From positions 92,468,429 to 92,532,428 of the forward strand of contig NC_052017.1 in the NCBI RefSeq assembly GCF_015832195.1: a stretch of DNA of 64,000 bases. The letters are read 5' to 3'. The position numbers and the translations under genes were made by a program. Shown one piece after another: positions 1 to 10,800 of this stretch. The notes below the pieces were generated by a model. That model did not search any database, was not told the origin of the DNA, and saw only the letters and a list, made by a program, of their open reading frames with translations. This stretch comes from Motacilla alba alba (Eukaryota; Chordata; Aves; Passeriformes; Motacillidae). Numbering within the stretch: position 1 is the first letter of the stretch; each line of letters begins with the position of its first letter.

Positions 1-1483
1 GCACATATTGAATTTGGCACCTCCTTCATTCTCACCCTCTGCCTTTTATTTCAGGTAATAGTCAAAATCACTCTTGTGTTCCAGTGAGGGGAATGGGTTT
101 GTAGCAATTGGAGGGGAGTGGTTTTGACTATCTTCTTGGACTCTACCACACAAGTAACCCACATAAGAAAACTGGTAAACTTAAGAATGAGAAAAAAGGT
201 AACTGGAGATGCCAGAACATGTTAATAGGAAGAAACCAGCGCAGCAATCGCCAAAGTCAGTAAGTGCATCCAGTTGCATTGACGGATCCTCTCTGCTCCA
301 TAGGAACTGGAGATACTCAAGGCTCCTACAGGCTGAGGGAGCTGTAATGTGAGGATTTCGTACAGTGCAGCATCTAGCTCTGATGAACAAAGACTTAAAA
401 CAAAAAAGTTCCTGCTGTAGTAATCACCTTTGAAGAACTGTTTCAGCAAATCATTGTGTTCCTTTAAATGGGATTCAGGGATGATTTCTGAGTATGAGGG
501 AGTGCAAGTCCTGTGGGAAAATCAATCATGAATGTACTGCTAAAGAGAGGATGCTACTATTAAAAGTTCAACTAGCCACAGGCATGTAAGCCCTGTATGC
601 TTCTGAGGCAGCCCCAGAGAAAAAGCTGTTCTGAGAATGTCTATACCATGAAAAACTGTTCTAAATTCGTAGCAAAAATACATGCTGGTAGCTTGAGCCC
701 ACTGTAGATATTTTTTTAGAGAACTTCCACTGAAGGGTTAGTTATCCGCTCATATTAGTTGTTTAAAAGTCTTTTGGAAGGATTAATGACACATTAGTAA
801 ACTTGTACAAGTTTGTATTGAAAATCAGTCTGCATGAACAGGTCACCTAACTCATTGAAAATTACTTCTTTTAGGAATGCACAGAAGAAAACCCTAACTG
901 CTCATCACAAAAGTCAAATGACTGAAGACATTGATTCCACTTCCACAACAAAAAGGACTTACACATGCCCTTTACTAGCATAGATCAGCTTTTTGCTAGA
1001 GGAGAAAAACATGCACTGCATATGTAGCATTGCTGTTCTTATTATAGCTTGATAATCTTGCCATGGATCATTTGTCAACAGTTTGAGGAAAGCAGTTAAG
1101 CCTGTCCACAACACTGCAAGAGGAGACCAGGCTTCAGCTGATGAACAGCAGCTTAATTCTACCATATTCAACCCAGGTCAGATGATCTACCGCCTTAGCC
1201 TGAATGAAAGCTCACCAAAATAACTTTTTTACATCTGTAACATGCAGCTGATAGATTTTAAACAAATATAACCACAACCCCAGCTAGGGAGAGCTGAAAA
1301 GCCTACATGATATAACTGTTTTCACCTTCCAGGATGAGAGGGAGATGATGACATCTTGGGTGAATTTGTGTACAAGGGTTCCACCACACCCTCTCTCAAC
1401 TACTCCATGCTGACAAGCTTTTACTTAGTGCAAAGAGGCTACAAAACTATGAAACAATCTTTAAAAAGGTAGTTTCAGAAAGC
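1..1483. other. Left flank, no gene recognised
   Basis: I see no supportable exon, RNA gene or recognisable repeat here. In mammals the gene convergent with ACOT13 is C6orf62, which by synteny would end to the left on the plus strand. Its coding end is not in this stretch, and I found no plus-strand AATAAA, so a long 3' UTR can be neither confirmed nor excluded. Confidence 0.5.
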
Positions 1484-1489
1484 TTTATT
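1484..1489 (-). terminator. Poly(A) signal of ACOT13
   Basis: The plus strand reads TTTATT, which is AATAAA on the minus strand. It lies about 520 bases past the ACOT13 stop codon and is followed on the minus strand by T- and GT-rich sequence, as expected downstream of a cleavage site. I saw no canonical hexamer closer to the stop. Confidence 0.65.
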
Positions 1490-2011
1490 GAATACTTCTT
1501 AACTTATTACAGCATCAGTAAATTACATTTTGCATTAGCCTGCTTTACACTTTCAAACCAGTTCTGGACGATGTTACAGGAGCTATGAACTACCATGTCA
1601 GGGAAAGAGTCCAGTTTGGAAGCACTTCTAGTGGTGTTTTGAGTGTGACAGTGACAGGCCTGAAGACAAGGTTGCTTTGTCACATGACGCCACAGGTAGA
1701 GAAAGCAGATCTCTTAAAATGCTGTCATGCTGGTTAACCATATGGCTGGTCCAAAGGCTCTTCCCTTCTGCTATCTTGACCAAAAAAAGCCAGGTGCCTC
1801 CCTGTGCTGTCACACTCTGTTGTTCATCCCAAACCCAGGCTTGTAGCAATACGGGTGGTAATTAAGAAATCTGTCTGCTTACTATAGAAGTGGGACAAAT
1901 TCACTTGATAGAGACTATCACAACTTTGTGCAGATGATATTGCATAAGTGAGAAAATAATTCTAAATGGGATTCTGAAGTCCAACATTCTTATTTAAAAT
2001 ACTTTTTCATA
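1490..2011 (-). other. Probable ACOT13 3' UTR
   Basis: This non-coding stretch lies between the ACOT13 stop codon and the first canonical minus-strand AATAAA. Nothing in it looks like a repeat. The extent is inferred from the poly(A) signal and not from any transcript. Confidence 0.55.
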
Positions 2012-2168
2012 TTAATTTCCTATGAACTTTGTATGTCTACCTTGTGCAATTAACTTTCCTGTAGCCTTATTTGTTAAATCCACAGTGGCAAATGCAAGAG
2101 TTTTTCCTTGCTTCAAAATCTGAGCTGTAATCAGTATCTCTTCTCCAATCTTAGCAGCAGAAGTGTAT
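2012..2168 (-). CDS. ACOT13: ACOT13 coding exon 3 (last)
   Basis: The minus-strand acceptor reads CCTTGAAG before 2168. The first base completes the Thr codon split by intron 2, then 51 codons run to TAA at 2014-2012. The exon encodes the C-terminal half of the hotdog sheet, with the signature LKQGKTLAF, the VDLTNKATGKLIAQG strand and the RHTK tail, ending in GN. Confidence 0.95.
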
Positions 2169-5100
2169 CTTCAAGGAAGAAAAAAAGGAATAGGTAAGCA
2201 ACTGTACAGAGGATAAATCCAAGAATATTCCTGCATTTTATATTATCATGAAGGAATTAGTAGAAGTGGGTAATAAAGCCACATCTCTGTCTGCCTGCCT
2301 GCCTACTTGCAAACCCCCCACTTAATGGATCTGAGCTCCTCTAACTACTGGCAGTAAGTAAGTATAGAGTTCTCTGAGAAAATGGAGGCTAGAAAGAACC
2401 ACTGGCTTGGTTCTGAGGAAAAGTCTGTTTTGGAACAGAAACAATGAGGTATCCAAGACTTCAGTCAAAAGTTCAGCTCCAAGTCCCATTCCAACCACTG
2501 CTGGCTTCCTACAGCCTTTCTAAACTAGTCTGGCTGCTTCAGCTGCAAAATGTCACTGTCACAAAGGCTCCAGAAGGTCATTTCTGTATGGAACTGTAAG
2601 CACAGGTTAACTGTTCCCAGACCCTGGTTAGAGGAAAGTCATGGAAATTTGGGCAGCCCTCAAATGTTGTTTCCATTCATTAGAAAACTGTTTTATTTAC
2701 ATGAGCAGGAGGGTGTGCTTTTAAAACACACTCTTCAGGGAATAGGAAGAAATTTCTGTGCAAAGAATTCTCCTGGAACGAATTAGGAAGAACATGATCC
2801 AACCATGATCTGAGGTAAGGGAACAGTATTCAAATGTCAGAGCTGCAGAGGAAAATGAAGAATTGCTGGATGTTAATCTTGCTGAGATAAATTTCATCAA
2901 CGAGTCCATTTTTATACATGATGCCATGTCACAAGAATGTCAGTCACCCCTAACGCTGATGTAGCACCAGCTTCATTGCTTGACAAGGGCAGGATTTCAG
3001 CCTTGTCTCATTTCCAGAAGCTACTGCTGATCCTCTTGTGGTTACCAAAAAAAATTTTCTCTGTTTCTCTCTGTTCTTTCCATTACTGAAATAGCTTCCT
3101 CATGACAACTTTTTAAAAAGCTTCTTCCCAAAAAGGAAAAAAGTTCTTGTAACAATATTTGATATCCAATCTCACTTGTTCAATGAATGCAGCAGTCCAA
3201 GTTAAAAAAAGATATTAATGTTGCTTCATGTAACATTGCCTAAAGGTAATTTTGGATCACCTCCAGAGGCAGCGCTTTCTTCAGATTTCAGCCCTTACGT
3301 ATTGGGTGAACATAACCGACAGTGTCAATAATTCAGATGTTGGCCACTTGTTATACTACTGCAGGAAAAAACCCATAATGACAGGAGAATTTTAGGTTTT
3401 AATTTCCAATAAGATCCTAGTCATCACAGTGGTAGCATGAAGCTTAAATAGATGCTTAATCCCCCATCTGCCTAGTGGAGAATCAGAAGGTGCTGGGAGA
3501 GAAAGGAGGGAACCTGATAAAGATACAGATCACTCCCCACACACTTTTAAAGCTTTTTTAAGGCAATTTTGATGAGGGGTTACTTTTCTAACATTTTTAA
3601 TGCTCTGTGTTAGTTATTCCAAGTAGGATTACTTTAGTTCCAATTGGTCGTAATGTCTTCATTAAAAGTAATGAAGCAAAGCTGACAAGCTCCAATAGCA
3701 TGATCAAAGAAAGTTTCAGAACAATTGGTTTTTTAAGACACCGTGCTTTGAATTTTCATTACAGGAAGAACTATTCTCAGTATAAAACTACCATAAAATA
3801 ACCTGGAGCAAAGGATTCTTCTTCCACTGAGAAATTCTGATTCAATCCGTAATTCACCCTCTATTCACACCTGAGGTAAACTTTCCTGCTTTAACATTTT
3901 TCTCTGGTTTATGGAATAATACTAAAAAGGGTTTATAGAAAGCTGCTTGGCCTAGAGCTTGGTTTTTGAGGAGACATTAACACACCTGCACAAGCAAAAA
4001 CTGAAACCAAACCGATTTCTTAGGAGTAAAATTAACCACGTATCAACATCCCTTTACATTCTGTGAAGGAATGGGCACTGTCTCATAAACACATGTAACA
4101 AATAAAAGCTTAAGAAGGTCCACCTCGAAATTTGAAACCAAATGTCAGTCTCCAAAAACACACCTTTATGTGTGTTAAATGCAACCCCTTTAATTTATCA
4201 AAGCAGGACTTCTGAAGCCAAAGAAAACACCCATTTTTAGTGAGTGCCACAGCACAGAAAAGATGTACAATGGAGTCAATAGGAAGAAAAGTATGTTTTG
4301 GTACCATGGTGGATGATACCTACGTGATGTTCATGTCCACACTGACCCCAGGCGCTGCTCTTTCTGTGTACAGCAATGCTGCTGTTGACACCACATCCAC
4401 AAGGGTGGCTGTCAAACCTCCGTGTAATGTGCCACCTCTGTTTGTATGCTCCTCTTCTACTTTCATTTCACAAACAACTCTTCCAGGAGTTGCAGATTGA
4501 AGTTTCATCTGTATAACCAAAAAAAGGAATAAAAAGCTTAGTGACAGTAGTACCAACACCTAATATTGCCCTCAGTCAAATTGAAAGTAAATTTTTTCTG
4601 ACTCTGGACTCATGAGACAAATTAAAAGACGGAAAATAGAGTAATTCAACTGTCCCATTAAATATTTCCATAGATTTTTAGCAGAAGACTGTTGCCTTAG
4701 AAAAATCTGTACATCTAATGCAGACAGATATTTGAACTGACAGCTTAACAGAACTTCAATAGGTGCTATGCTGTCAGGAATTCCTTAGGAGGAAACTCTT
4801 CAGTTTTCCTTTTGCTTTAAACTGTGAGTGAAAGACCAGATTAGAGGGAACACAAAACTGCTCTAAGTATCTGTGTGTACCACAGCTGTGAAGGCATTTG
4901 TTAGCTCACAATATGGTAATGAGACCTCCAGTAATTAATTAATCATTACATAAGAGCAACCTCAATAAAAATCAGTATTTTGAAATGAGCATTGGAAATA
5001 CTAATCAGATTGGCCTCTCTGATCAGAAATTCATATTCATGAGTAGAAGTATCCAAAGCTGTATCACAGTGTTACAGCATCATTATTTGTACACACAGTT

Positions 5101-7577
5101 TTATTCCAGCCCAAAGGTGGTAAATCCAGAATTACAGCTCACCTATGGTACCATGCTTCCCCCTACAACCAACAAAAGAAGCTGGAATTTTGACACCAAG
5201 AAGTTACTGCAATTCAGTATCTGAAAATCTCTATTTAAATTTCTTCAGTCATCTGAAAGCAGAAGCAAAACTGGGGTAAGTTCCACAGGTATTTACATGT
5301 ATAACTAAGACTTTGAAGTGCCTTTAGACTATTAAAAGTGAAATGTGGACATATTTATTTTAATTCTTCTTACTAATTTTCAGGTTTTTTACAAGGGCTT
5401 TTAAAAACTTGAATATTTCCATTCTGTTACCAGCTGAGTTTAAATATTTTTTGATCTTAAATGGTATTAAGGTTGAAATGTTTCCAGTTTCATCATTCCT
5501 TATTTATTATGCAATGTATGAGCTGAGTTCTACCCTTTCTGATAAACCAAAATCTACCCAAATTTTGCAGACAAATGATACTAAGATCAATGATGATGTA
5601 GTACAGTCTTCTTCTAATGGAAAAAAACTGGTATTAAACAGGGAGGAAATTACTGAGGCAACATCCTAATACAGAAATAGGACCGGTATCAATGAAAACC
5701 CCAAGTCCTAAATCAGGCATGCTGCACTGCACTGGAGGCCTGAGCTTCTGACAGAATTTCTAAGGAGGACTTTACTGAGGCTCAACACTGGGAGCAGATT
5801 GCTTCCACTCCTGTCAGGGACTGGTGCTCCACCCCACCAGAGAGGTGAGGAAAGCATCTGGTCCCATTTGTCGTTGCTCTGATCTGGCACTACATGCCTG
5901 CTCTCCTTGACAAAAATAGTTCAGTTCTTGAACACTTCCAGGACCTACTCAGCTAGAGCTGCCGGTCTGTGCTTCTCCCAGCCCTGCTGTGCTTGTCCTC
6001 CCACGCGTCTGCCTCGGGGAATAGCACATTGCTTCAGCTTCCAGGCTTTAAACACACAGCCATTAAACCCTGGGTAGATACCACACTGGAGTTACACCAG
6101 AAACTAAGTCCGAGGCTTGAGGTGAAAGGTTTCAGACTACATGTGTCTTCTCCAGAACAACAAAAACCTTGAGTCATTTACTTATGGTAAGAGATTTCAG
6201 GTATCTCCCAGAAAAGTAGCAGTTACTTTTAAGTCAAACACAATTGTACTTTTATTGTTATTATCTTCAGATTCCTAATATCCTAATTCTAGAAGGTTAC
6301 AGGAAAAATCTGAAAGTATTCCAGAGCAAGACTGGAAGCCTGTCTCCCAGGGCTCACTTCCAGGCAGTTACCTTTAGAAGCTGAAATGCTAATATTTGCT
6401 CACCACTTATCAGGATTCAAAAGGAGCGTAAAGTTATCACAGTGAAGTGGTGACTAATAACTAAACGGACTCTATAAATATATAAACTATCTTCTTAAAG
6501 CTTTATAAATTTTTTAAAAACTTTATACTCACCAGTGTGTCTTGGAAAAACATGACTGTAAGAATTACTTTGCGAACAGTTGATTTCTATTAAGTATATC
6601 AGATCATGGAGCTGTCAACAAAAGCACTGCTCCCATTATAGCATTTGCTCCTCTATAATGCAAAGCCATTTTTACATGGCTGATTTTCTTAGCTATATTT
6701 ACTCCATCACTTCATGTCACAGTTACACAACCAAATAAAAATTAAAGTAAAAATTTAATGAGAACACTCAAACTGCTTCTAGAACAAGAACTCTCCTACA
6801 CAGCAGCTATGTTACTGCATTCTACACCATTTACAGTGTAAATTAACAGTAGATTCAACTTTTTTTTTTGAGCAAAATGTAGCATGACACTGCAGCAGTA
6901 CCAGTCAATTACATTTCCTTACACCAGAGTGTGCACTGAAGTTATAGTATAAGGCCTTGTGTAGAAATTCAGAGAGCCCTGAGATGTGCGTTGTGCTTTC
7001 AGTCTGACTTCAGGCTCAGGAGATGTCACAACGAGAGACCTTTCTAATTTTAAACAGGGAAGAGTTTATTTTACAATGTCACGGTCCTGGAAGTAAGTGG
7101 CTTCGCAGTACTGCGAAGGAAAGAACGCCACCTGCCGAATGACTCCTGAAGGTTATTCAGTACAGCCACCTTCAGAGAGCTGCTGGAAGGCAGCCGGAGT
7201 GTTTAACGAGAGCTACTGAATAGCAACTGAGTAATTATTCTTACTGTAACAATTGTTTTCTACCCCGTGTTAGCAGCACGGCCACACGCCAGGGTGGGAG
7301 GCCTGGGATGCGGGGACACACGGGCGAGCCTGCAGCACCGGGCACCGGCCGAGCCCGCAGCCCCGCCAGGCCGGGCAGTCCCCGCGGACCCGGCTCCCGG
7401 CTCAGCCGGTTACTCCGGGAGGGGACGGAAGGCCGTACAGACGAGCAGTCCCGGCGGGGCCGCGCTCCCGGAGCCCTGCCCTCCAAGGGCCCGTACCTTG
7501 CCGAGCACCCGGTCGAAGCCCTTCGACTGCACCATGTACTTTATGGCCTCCTTCAGGCTCTCCACCGTGAAGCCCAT
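2012..7577 (-). CDS. ACOT13: Acyl-CoA thioesterase 13, complete gene with 3 coding exons
   Basis: ACOT13 (THEM2) hydrolyses medium- and long-chain acyl-CoA to free fatty acid and CoA. It works as a hotdog-fold tetramer associated with mitochondria and partners PC-TP in mammals (family knowledge). Coding exons on the minus strand are 7577-7497, 4508-4324 and 2168-2012. They join in frame to 140 residues, the usual length of the family. The catalytic set is visible: N50, the HGG turn H56-G57-G58, and D65 in the helix after LTATLV; the conserved SVDMNITY strand spans the exon 2/3 junction. The start is the only in-frame ATG before the conserved region and sits in the shared CpG island. The gene is divergent from TDP2, whose start codon is 92 bp away. 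Nothing is broken or missing. Confidence 0.96.
2169..4323 (-). other. ACOT13 intron 2
   Basis: This 2,155-bp intron has a GTAGGT donor at 4323 and an AAG acceptor at 2169 and splits a Thr codon after its second base. I see only a short CTGC microsatellite near 2283-2306 and AT-rich sequence, and no second gene. Confidence 0.85.
4324..4508 (-). CDS. ACOT13: ACOT13 coding exon 2 (catalytic)
   Basis: The exon is 185 bases, residues 28-88 plus two bases of residue 89. It follows a T-rich tract and the acceptor ATACAG. It carries VEEEHTN (N50), GTLHGG (H56, G57, G58), LVD (D65) and SVDMNIT. An open frame continues into the intron upstream, but residue 28 directly continues the LGK end of exon 1, so the upstream methionine in that frame is not a start. 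Confidence 0.96.
4509..7496 (-). other. ACOT13 intron 1
   Basis: This 2,988-bp phase-0 intron has donor GTACGG at 7496 and a pyrimidine-rich acceptor near 4509. It is mostly AT-rich, with a moderately GC-richer patch at about 5730-6020 that I do not recognise. Small open frames inside it have no coding features. Confidence 0.85.
7497..7577 (-). CDS. ACOT13: ACOT13 coding exon 1
   Basis: Twenty-seven codons start at the ATG on the minus strand (CAT at 7575-7577) and end at a clean AAG/GTACGG donor. The encoded N-terminal helix includes ESLKEAIKYM and GFDRVLGK and aligns in length with the mammalian first exon while diverging in sequence at the extreme N terminus, which is normal for this family. 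Confidence 0.93.
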
Positions 7578-7669
7578 GCTGCTACTGCCGCCGCGCTGAC
7601 CGCCGTCCGCCCGCGCCCCGGAACGGCAACCCCGGCGGGCGGTGCCTCTCCCCGCCTTCCGCCGCAGCC
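7578..7669. promoter_or_regulatory. Shared bidirectional promoter, 92 bp between start codons
   Basis: These 92 bases separate the ACOT13 and TDP2 start codons. They contain an ETS-type core CCGGAA at 7618-7623 and a GC box GGGCGG at 7637-7642, with no TATA box. TDP2's start has a good context, with G at -3 and +4. Both 5' UTRs must fit here, or the two transcripts must begin inside each other's first exons and overlap. Factor binding is inferred from the motifs only. Confidence 0.8.
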
Positions 7670-7852
7670 ATGGAGGAGCGGGCCGCGGCAGCGCCGAGCC
7701 CCACGCCGGCGGAGCACAAGCGGGAGCAGGAGCAGGAGGAGCTACACGTCGCCAAGCGGAGGAAGGTGCTGTGCTCCGAGTTCGCCGCCATCACCAGCAG
7801 CGACGAGGCCGTGGCGCGCCGCTTCTTGGCCGGCAGCGACTGGCACATGGAG
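7670..7852 (+). CDS. TDP2: TDP2 exon 1
   Basis: Sixty-one codons run from ATG to ATGGAG/GTACGG. The exon encodes the acidic, Lys-rich N terminus and the first UBA-like helices (VLCSEFAAIT, AVARRFLAGSDW). The start is the only ATG in frame with the conserved region and has a good initiation context. Confidence 0.95.
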
Positions 7853-10800
7853 GTACGGCCGGGGCCGGCGGGGCCGCGGGGCTGCCCGGCGGCGGCCCCT
7901 CGCTGCCAGCCGCCCCTGTGTTTCAGAGGGCGCTGAACGCCTACTTCGACCCACCGCGGGACGCGGAGGCAGCGGCGGGCGGGGCGGCCCCGGCCTGCGC
8001 GGACACCGGCGGCTGGTAGGTGACGGGGACGGCGGGATGTGGCGGGAGGAGGGGTCGGGGAGCGGAGCCTCCCCGGGGGAGGCAGGATCCCCTCGGCAGG
8101 AAGGCGCTGGGACCCCCACACCCAGGGAGAGCCATCGCGGGGCCGAGGCGTAACTTGGGCAGCAGCGCTCCCTCCCGCCGGGCATCGCGCCTCGGCTGAG
8201 GTGTAGCGAGGCAGGGCGTTCCTGTTCCTTTCCCGCTCCCGTTCTCGTCCTTTCCCGACGTTCCTCTCCCATGGAGAGGCTCTCAGGCTTTTGGGCTGCA
8301 TTTTCCCTCTGTGGATCCTCTGGACTGGTGGCTGGTGAACCTTTTGGAGAAGGCACGGGCCGGGCACACTTTCTTCTCGTTGCCTTGTGTTGTGCAGCGA
8401 TACATATGCGTATTTTACCATACACGCATTTGTATATGTGTAAATTATGCATATTTGTATTATAGCAGATGTATGCATATTTTTATTTCTATAAATAAAA
8501 TTGGCATGTACATGCACACCTTGTTAAGTGTACCTGTGAAAGTTAAGATGTAAGATCTGTATTTTACATACGCTATCTCATAGCACATCTGCAGGAGGTA
8601 CTGAGTGTATTGATCTGCATGTGGAATTGGACTTTTCCAGATCAATGCCTGCTGTGGTTTAACCCCAGCTACGAGCTTAGTAGTATGCACCCACTCACTA
8701 GGACACCCTGACTTACCATCACTCTCTCAGTGGGGTGGGAAAGAGAATTGAAAAAAAAGATAAAACCCATGGGTTGAGGTAAAATCAGCTGTACAGCAGA
8801 AATAAAATTAATGATAATAATATAAAATTAATTGTAATGAAATTTGAGATAACAAAGAGAGAGAAATGGAAGCCAAGAAAGATGAGAAATGCACAGTACA
8901 ATTGCTCCCCACCCACTGACTGATGCCCAGCCCATCTCTAAGCAGCATTTGGCTCCTCCTGGCCAATTCCCTCCAAGTTCATTCACTGAACATGATAATC
9001 AGTGAATCCCTTTTGCCAGTTCAGGTCAGTTCGCCTGGTCATGTTTCTTCCTAGCTTCTTACGCACCTAGCAGAGCATGGGAAACTGAAAAGCCTTTGTC
9101 TTGAGGTAGGCACTAGTTAACAACAACAAAAACATCAGTGCGTTGTCAACATTATTCTGACCAGGTTTGCTTGGCAAGGTTTTGGTAGTGAGGGGCTACA
9201 GGCATGGCTCCTGCGAGAGGCTGCCAGAAGCTTCCTCTGTGTCTGACAGAGCCAAGGTCAGCTGGCTTCAAGGCAGACCTGCTGTGGAACAGTGCCGTGC
9301 CCATCAGCAATGGTGGTAGTGCCTCTGGAATAATGTACTTGAGGTTAAAAAGTTGCTGCACCACAGCATCTGCAGCAGAAGAGAGAACTGAAAACAGCCC
9401 TGCAGACACCAAGGGTCAGTGAAGAAGGAGGGGCAGGAGGTGCAGGAGCAGAGATTTCCCATGTGCAGAGCATGGTGAGGCAGCTGTGCTCCTGCACGTC
9501 CATTGGAGGACCACAGTGGAACAGAGTCCACCTGCAGCCCGGGCAGGACTCTCCACTGCAGCAGATGGGTGCCTGAAGAAGTCTGATCCCATGGGAAGCC
9601 CATGCTGGAGCAGGCTCTTGGCAGGACCTGTGGGCACATGGACAGAAGAGCCTTTGTTGGAACAGGTTTGCTGGCAGGACTTGTGACCCCATGGGGAGTC
9701 CACTTGGAAGCAGCCTGTTCCTGAAGTACACCGGGAAAGAGTGGGATTGTGGAGAAAGAGTTGAGCTACTCAGGTGCTTTGGATTTTGTTGGTTACCATC
9801 TCAGTAGCTTACATCAGAATGATAAATGTTATCTTCCATCCATAAGGAGGAGAAAAAACCACTTACTTCGCCTGTGTACCACAGCTCTGTACGACTGGGG
9901 CCCGTATGTTTTAGTTACTGCGCTTTTAAATGATGTTGAGGTCCACACATGCTTTAGAAGATAAGTGAGGCAATCACTGATAGGTCAGTATTATGAATGC
10001 TAACAAACAAATACGCTCTCTCTTTAGCATTGACCTCACTGCAGATGCAACTACAAGTACTGCTGGTGTCAACAGTGAAGACTCGCAGCAAAAAGAAGAT
10101 GACAGCAACTTCTCGCTGATCACCTGGAACATTGATGGGCTGGATCTAGGAAATGTGAAAGATCGAGCTAGAGGAATCTGTACATACCTGGCATTGTAAG
10201 TACAGCCTCCTCTTTGTGTTGTCAGGTGCCTGGATTCAACAGAAAAATAAAAAGGCTTTGTGATTTAAGAATTTACAAATCTTCATGTCCAATTATCTTA
10301 ATGTTAGATACAACAGATCAATCACCCTCTAAATCCTAAATAGCTGAGAGTTGTTATACTGACTGTAAAAGGTGTGAACCTATGCAGCATCCCAGAGGTT
10401 AAATTTTTTGAGATGGCTACTTTAAAAGTCTAATAATGAGCAATATTGTTCAAGTTGCAATCATACACCACAAACATAGTTCATAATTGCATCCTCTACA
10501 TGAGAATCTTCTGAAAAACATGTCCCAAAGCTACTTTGCAGCTGCTTGAGTTGAATTCCTCGTGTCATGTACTATATGAAACCTGCAAGGTCATGGTAGA
10601 GGGGAGTCATGCATTTTATTACCATGTGGGTTTCATGTTCATAATAACAATCGTTTTCTCCCTTTTAGTAATGGTGGTGTCTGTGTGCTGCTAAATATAA
10701 TGCAGATAGCTTTTTTTTTTTTTTTAAAGCAGATTCTTACAAAACCTAGAAAAATGAGGGCAAGGTGCACCTGTTCTATTTGGCCTCAGAGTGTTGCAGT

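Larger units (their letters stand above)
7260..8270. promoter_or_regulatory. CpG island over the ACOT13/TDP2 divergent start
   Basis: GC content and CpG frequency rise sharply near 7260 and fall off near 8270, in a window that is otherwise AT-rich and CpG-poor. The island covers both first exons, TDP2 exon 2 and the interval between the genes. This is the usual form of a housekeeping, TATA-less bidirectional promoter. It is the only CpG island I can see in the window. The edges are judged by eye. Confidence 0.85.
8016..10027 (+). other. TDP2 intron 2
   Basis: This 2,012-bp intron is occupied largely by two opposed LTR remnants (8650-9158 minus, about 9163-9770 plus). An AT-rich TATG/TGCA-like low-complexity patch lies at about 8400-8515. 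No other coding signal is seen. Confidence 0.85.

Noticed and set aside
1..1483. C6orf62 coding end or 3' UTR
   Set aside because: Expected by synteny, but no coding sequence or poly(A) signal on the plus strand supports it.
4320..4559. An extended minus-strand frame starting upstream of ACOT13 exon 2 with a hydrophobic leader
   Set aside because: The leader is the translated T-rich splice acceptor of intron 1. Exon 1 at 7497-7577 joins in frame at residue 28.
7308..8517. Long open frames (up to 311 codons) on both strands across the CpG island
   Set aside because: High GC makes stops rare. They cross the real splice sites of ACOT13 and TDP2 and have Arg/Ala/Pro/Gly composition without domains.
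9304..9731. Open frames of 95-128 codons, minus strand
   Set aside because: They lie inside the antisense of an LTR remnant; no protein family is recognisable.
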